Shown: positions 62,134-64,000 of the stretch, one piece after another
Layout: each line of letters begins with the position of its first letter
Position numbering within the stretch: the first letter of the stretch is position 1
Source: Paramecium octaurelia
Lineage: Eukaryota > Ciliophora > Oligohymenophorea > Peniculida > Parameciidae
DNA length: 64,000 bases
NCBI GenBank assembly: GCA_905182995.1
Contig: CAJJDP010000040.1
Location: forward strand, 130,834 to 194,833
Direction of reading: 5' to 3'
Notes under the pieces: model-generated
Seen by the model: the letters and a program-made list of their open reading frames with translations, nothing else
Databases searched by the model: none
What the model was told of the DNA's origin: nothing
Translations under genes and position numbers: made by a program

Positions 62134-64000
62134 TCAATCTATTGGCTATTGCTAATTTTAGATTTATAGCTACAATTCTGTGAGATTGACTTTAAAGAAC
62201 TCATTATCTACTTTTTAATTTCTATTTGCAATTAATTTAGCCAACTTAATTTTCTTGTAGTAAAGCAAAATAGCCACAATTATAGAAACACCAACTACTG
62301 AACTGATTACTGAGGCCACAATTATAACTGTGTTTGATGTAGTTTCAGGTTACCTAATTGACTTTTTAATGGCTCCTGGAGTGCTATTGTTATCATTCTC
62401 ACTAATTTCTTATTATTATATTGGCTCATCTTAATCTAATTCAATTTATGTATCATCTTAATTATTGCTACTTTCATTAAGTGATTCTTGGTTGTCATGG
62501 TTTTGAATCACATCAGTACTTTCTGTTTATTCTGGTTCTAAGGGGGATGCTAAAATATTAATATCAGAGAAAATTACATGATGTAGGTTCAGTAGATGGG
62601 AAAATTTAATCGGCTAAAGTTTTGATGGTCGTTGATTATTCTAATACTTTGCCAATCTCAGGGGGAGGATTAAAGGATTCTAATTAAGTTGCTAACCCTT
62701 CGAAAAATGTCCATGAATTATTAGAATCTTAAGATCCAATTTCAACATTATCTACTATGCTCCAATCTACAGAAACTTAGTAACTTATTGTTTAATCCAA
62801 AAACCTTCTTGTAGATCTCTTTATACCAATAATGAAGTAATTAAATGGATCCCCTCCTAATTGTGCCATAGCATATTGTAAAAATTTATCAGCAAAAAAT
62901 TAATCTGTTGTGATTTCGAGTCTTGTTGATATTTAGAGTGTATTTTTTAAAGTGATTTTAACTTTACAACCTAGTTAACCGTTGACTACAAAATGAATTG
63001 TATTATTTTAATAGAAATAATTATTTGCTCCACATTAATCTGTCATATTTATTAAATTATGATGTTTAGAATTAGTAGTCATTCCAGGTAGAATAACTTT
63101 GTTACCTACTGATACTTAAATAACTTAAGGCACTTAAAACTGCCATTTCAAAATTACAAAATCTTCTGGACTACCTGCTTCATATCTTTTTGATAATTAA
63201 TACTCTGATGCTGTTGGATTCATTCCTGCATTACTCATATTTACAATTTTATTTGAGGGTATCAAAGCAACAAATTTGGATTCTCTTAAATTTTTAGGTT
63301 CTGCTCCTGACCAATGCCATTCCATTTAACTGTTCACTTCATTAAAAAACTCACCATCTGTTAATTTAATAGGCGAATATAATCTTTTATTGTAATCTGG
63401 GGCTACGCTCATGAAACCCATAGCAGTTATTTAACGATTAAGGCACCAATATCCATTCCATGCTTCCTATCTTGTACAATATGTGACATTTGGACCTATA
63501 TATGTATTATTTCCAATGGCTTGGCTAACTTTTCCAAAGAAATGTCCTGTTTAATCTTCAACTAAAAAGTTGATCAATCCTGGACATTCAAATGTACCAC
63601 ATCCTCCAAACCATCCAAGTGTTCGAATATTTGGATTTAATGTTTTATACAATAAAGCATCAAATTCACAATTTATACATTAAGAATTTGTTAAGTAATG
63701 CTGACCTAACATATCATGTGCTCCAGGATGTTAACGTAAAGCAGCATTTAACCCACATTAAGGTATGTCATCATAAGAGAGTCTAAAATTATGGAAATCT
63801 ATAGTATCCATATAGACTTTGAGATCAATTCTCTAAGGCTTACAAATAATATCATATTCTGAAGATGGTCCTGTATCGATAGGAGGGAATGCTGTAAGAG
63901 TTACACTTCCCATCTATACTCCAATGATGTTATTGCAATGGGGGTTTTGTGATGCAGTATAACATTTAGTACAATCAGGTCTAGCAAGGGCAGAAATGAA
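62134..64000 (-). CDS. Fibrocystin-L / CEMIP-TMEM2-like type I membrane protein, C-terminal part
   Basis: The 5' part lies beyond the right edge. About 600 residues are visible, open except for one 28-nt intron near 62550 (GTAATTTTC...TATTTTAG). The ectodomain carries segments recalling the fibrocystin-L (PKHD1L1) and TMEM2 group: ALRQHPGAHDMLGQHYL, FECPGLINFLVEDQTGHFFG, CTRQEAWNGYWCLNR, DYNKRLYSPIKL, MEWHWSGAEPKNLRESKFVA. After an acidic Asn/Gln/Ser-rich stalk (QESLNESSNNQDDTQIELDQ) comes a membrane helix (VIIVASVISSVVGVSIIVAI, LLYY) and a short basic cytosolic tail (KKIKLAKLIANRN). It ends at TGA 62134. In other eukaryotes these are ciliary or surface proteins. Confidence 0.72.

Overview
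The window is ciliate somatic (macronuclear) DNA, almost certainly from a Paramecium species. It is very AT-rich. Genes read through TAA and TAG, which encode Gln, and stop only at TGA. Introns are tiny (about 20-35 nt, GT...AG). Spacers between genes are often 10-40 bp, or even overlapping. One gene encodes a trichocyst matrix protein, a Paramecium secretory product. No germline-type interruptions (IESs) were seen in the genes read through. All reading frames below use the TGA-only code, so a standard-code view shows most of these genes only as fragments.

Layout. 1-3.1 kb: the start of a very large secreted or membrane protein (minus), running off the left edge. 3.2-10.2 kb (minus): a dynamin, two adjacent basic proteins sharing a Cys motif, and the ciliary WD-repeat protein CFAP52. 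10.3-15.5 kb: peptidyl-tRNA hydrolase, a 70-residue membrane protein, a RING protein, a PYROXD2-type oxidoreductase and a small basic protein. 15.6-21.5 kb is dense: a CDPK-type kinase, a trichocyst matrix protein, a REEP/TB2-DP1 protein, a SAS-6-like protein and several small proteins. 21.5-23.6 kb is mostly unresolved and holds a G/C-richer, hairpin-forming island. 23.6-30 kb: a three-repeat MYB, a second CDPK, a twin-CX3C protein, a tandem pair of small type I membrane proteins, an N/Q-rich protein and a B-type cyclin. 30-33 kb is an AT-rich desert holding two short paralogous minus-strand genes. 33-46.6 kb: a Q-rich coiled-coil protein, a MORN protein, a pseudokinase, an FSH1-type hydrolase, coiled-coil proteins and an importin-alpha-like protein. 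47.6-57.4 kb: one giant minus-strand gene (signal peptide, a long Cys-rich furin-like repeat array, an REJ-like region, a GPS-like motif and membrane segments), polycystin-1-like in plan. 57.4-62.1 kb is a second desert with decayed coding fragments, including a broken member of the Paramecium GGGSYDE/IGRWD repeat family. From 62.1 kb to the right edge lies the C-terminal part of a fibrocystin-L-like membrane protein (minus).

Themes. Many products suit a ciliated, secretory cell: CFAP52, SAS-6-like, MORN, polycystin-like and fibrocystin-like proteins, dynamin, trichocyst matrix protein and two Ca2+-dependent kinases. A 3R-MYB and a mitotic cyclin lie about 5 kb apart. The AT-rich deserts with scattered frame fragments fit gene decay after genome duplication, which is an inference.

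Limits. Frames and introns were read by eye. Genes whose coding length came out as a whole number of codons after intron removal are the most secure. Unresolved stretches are marked as such.
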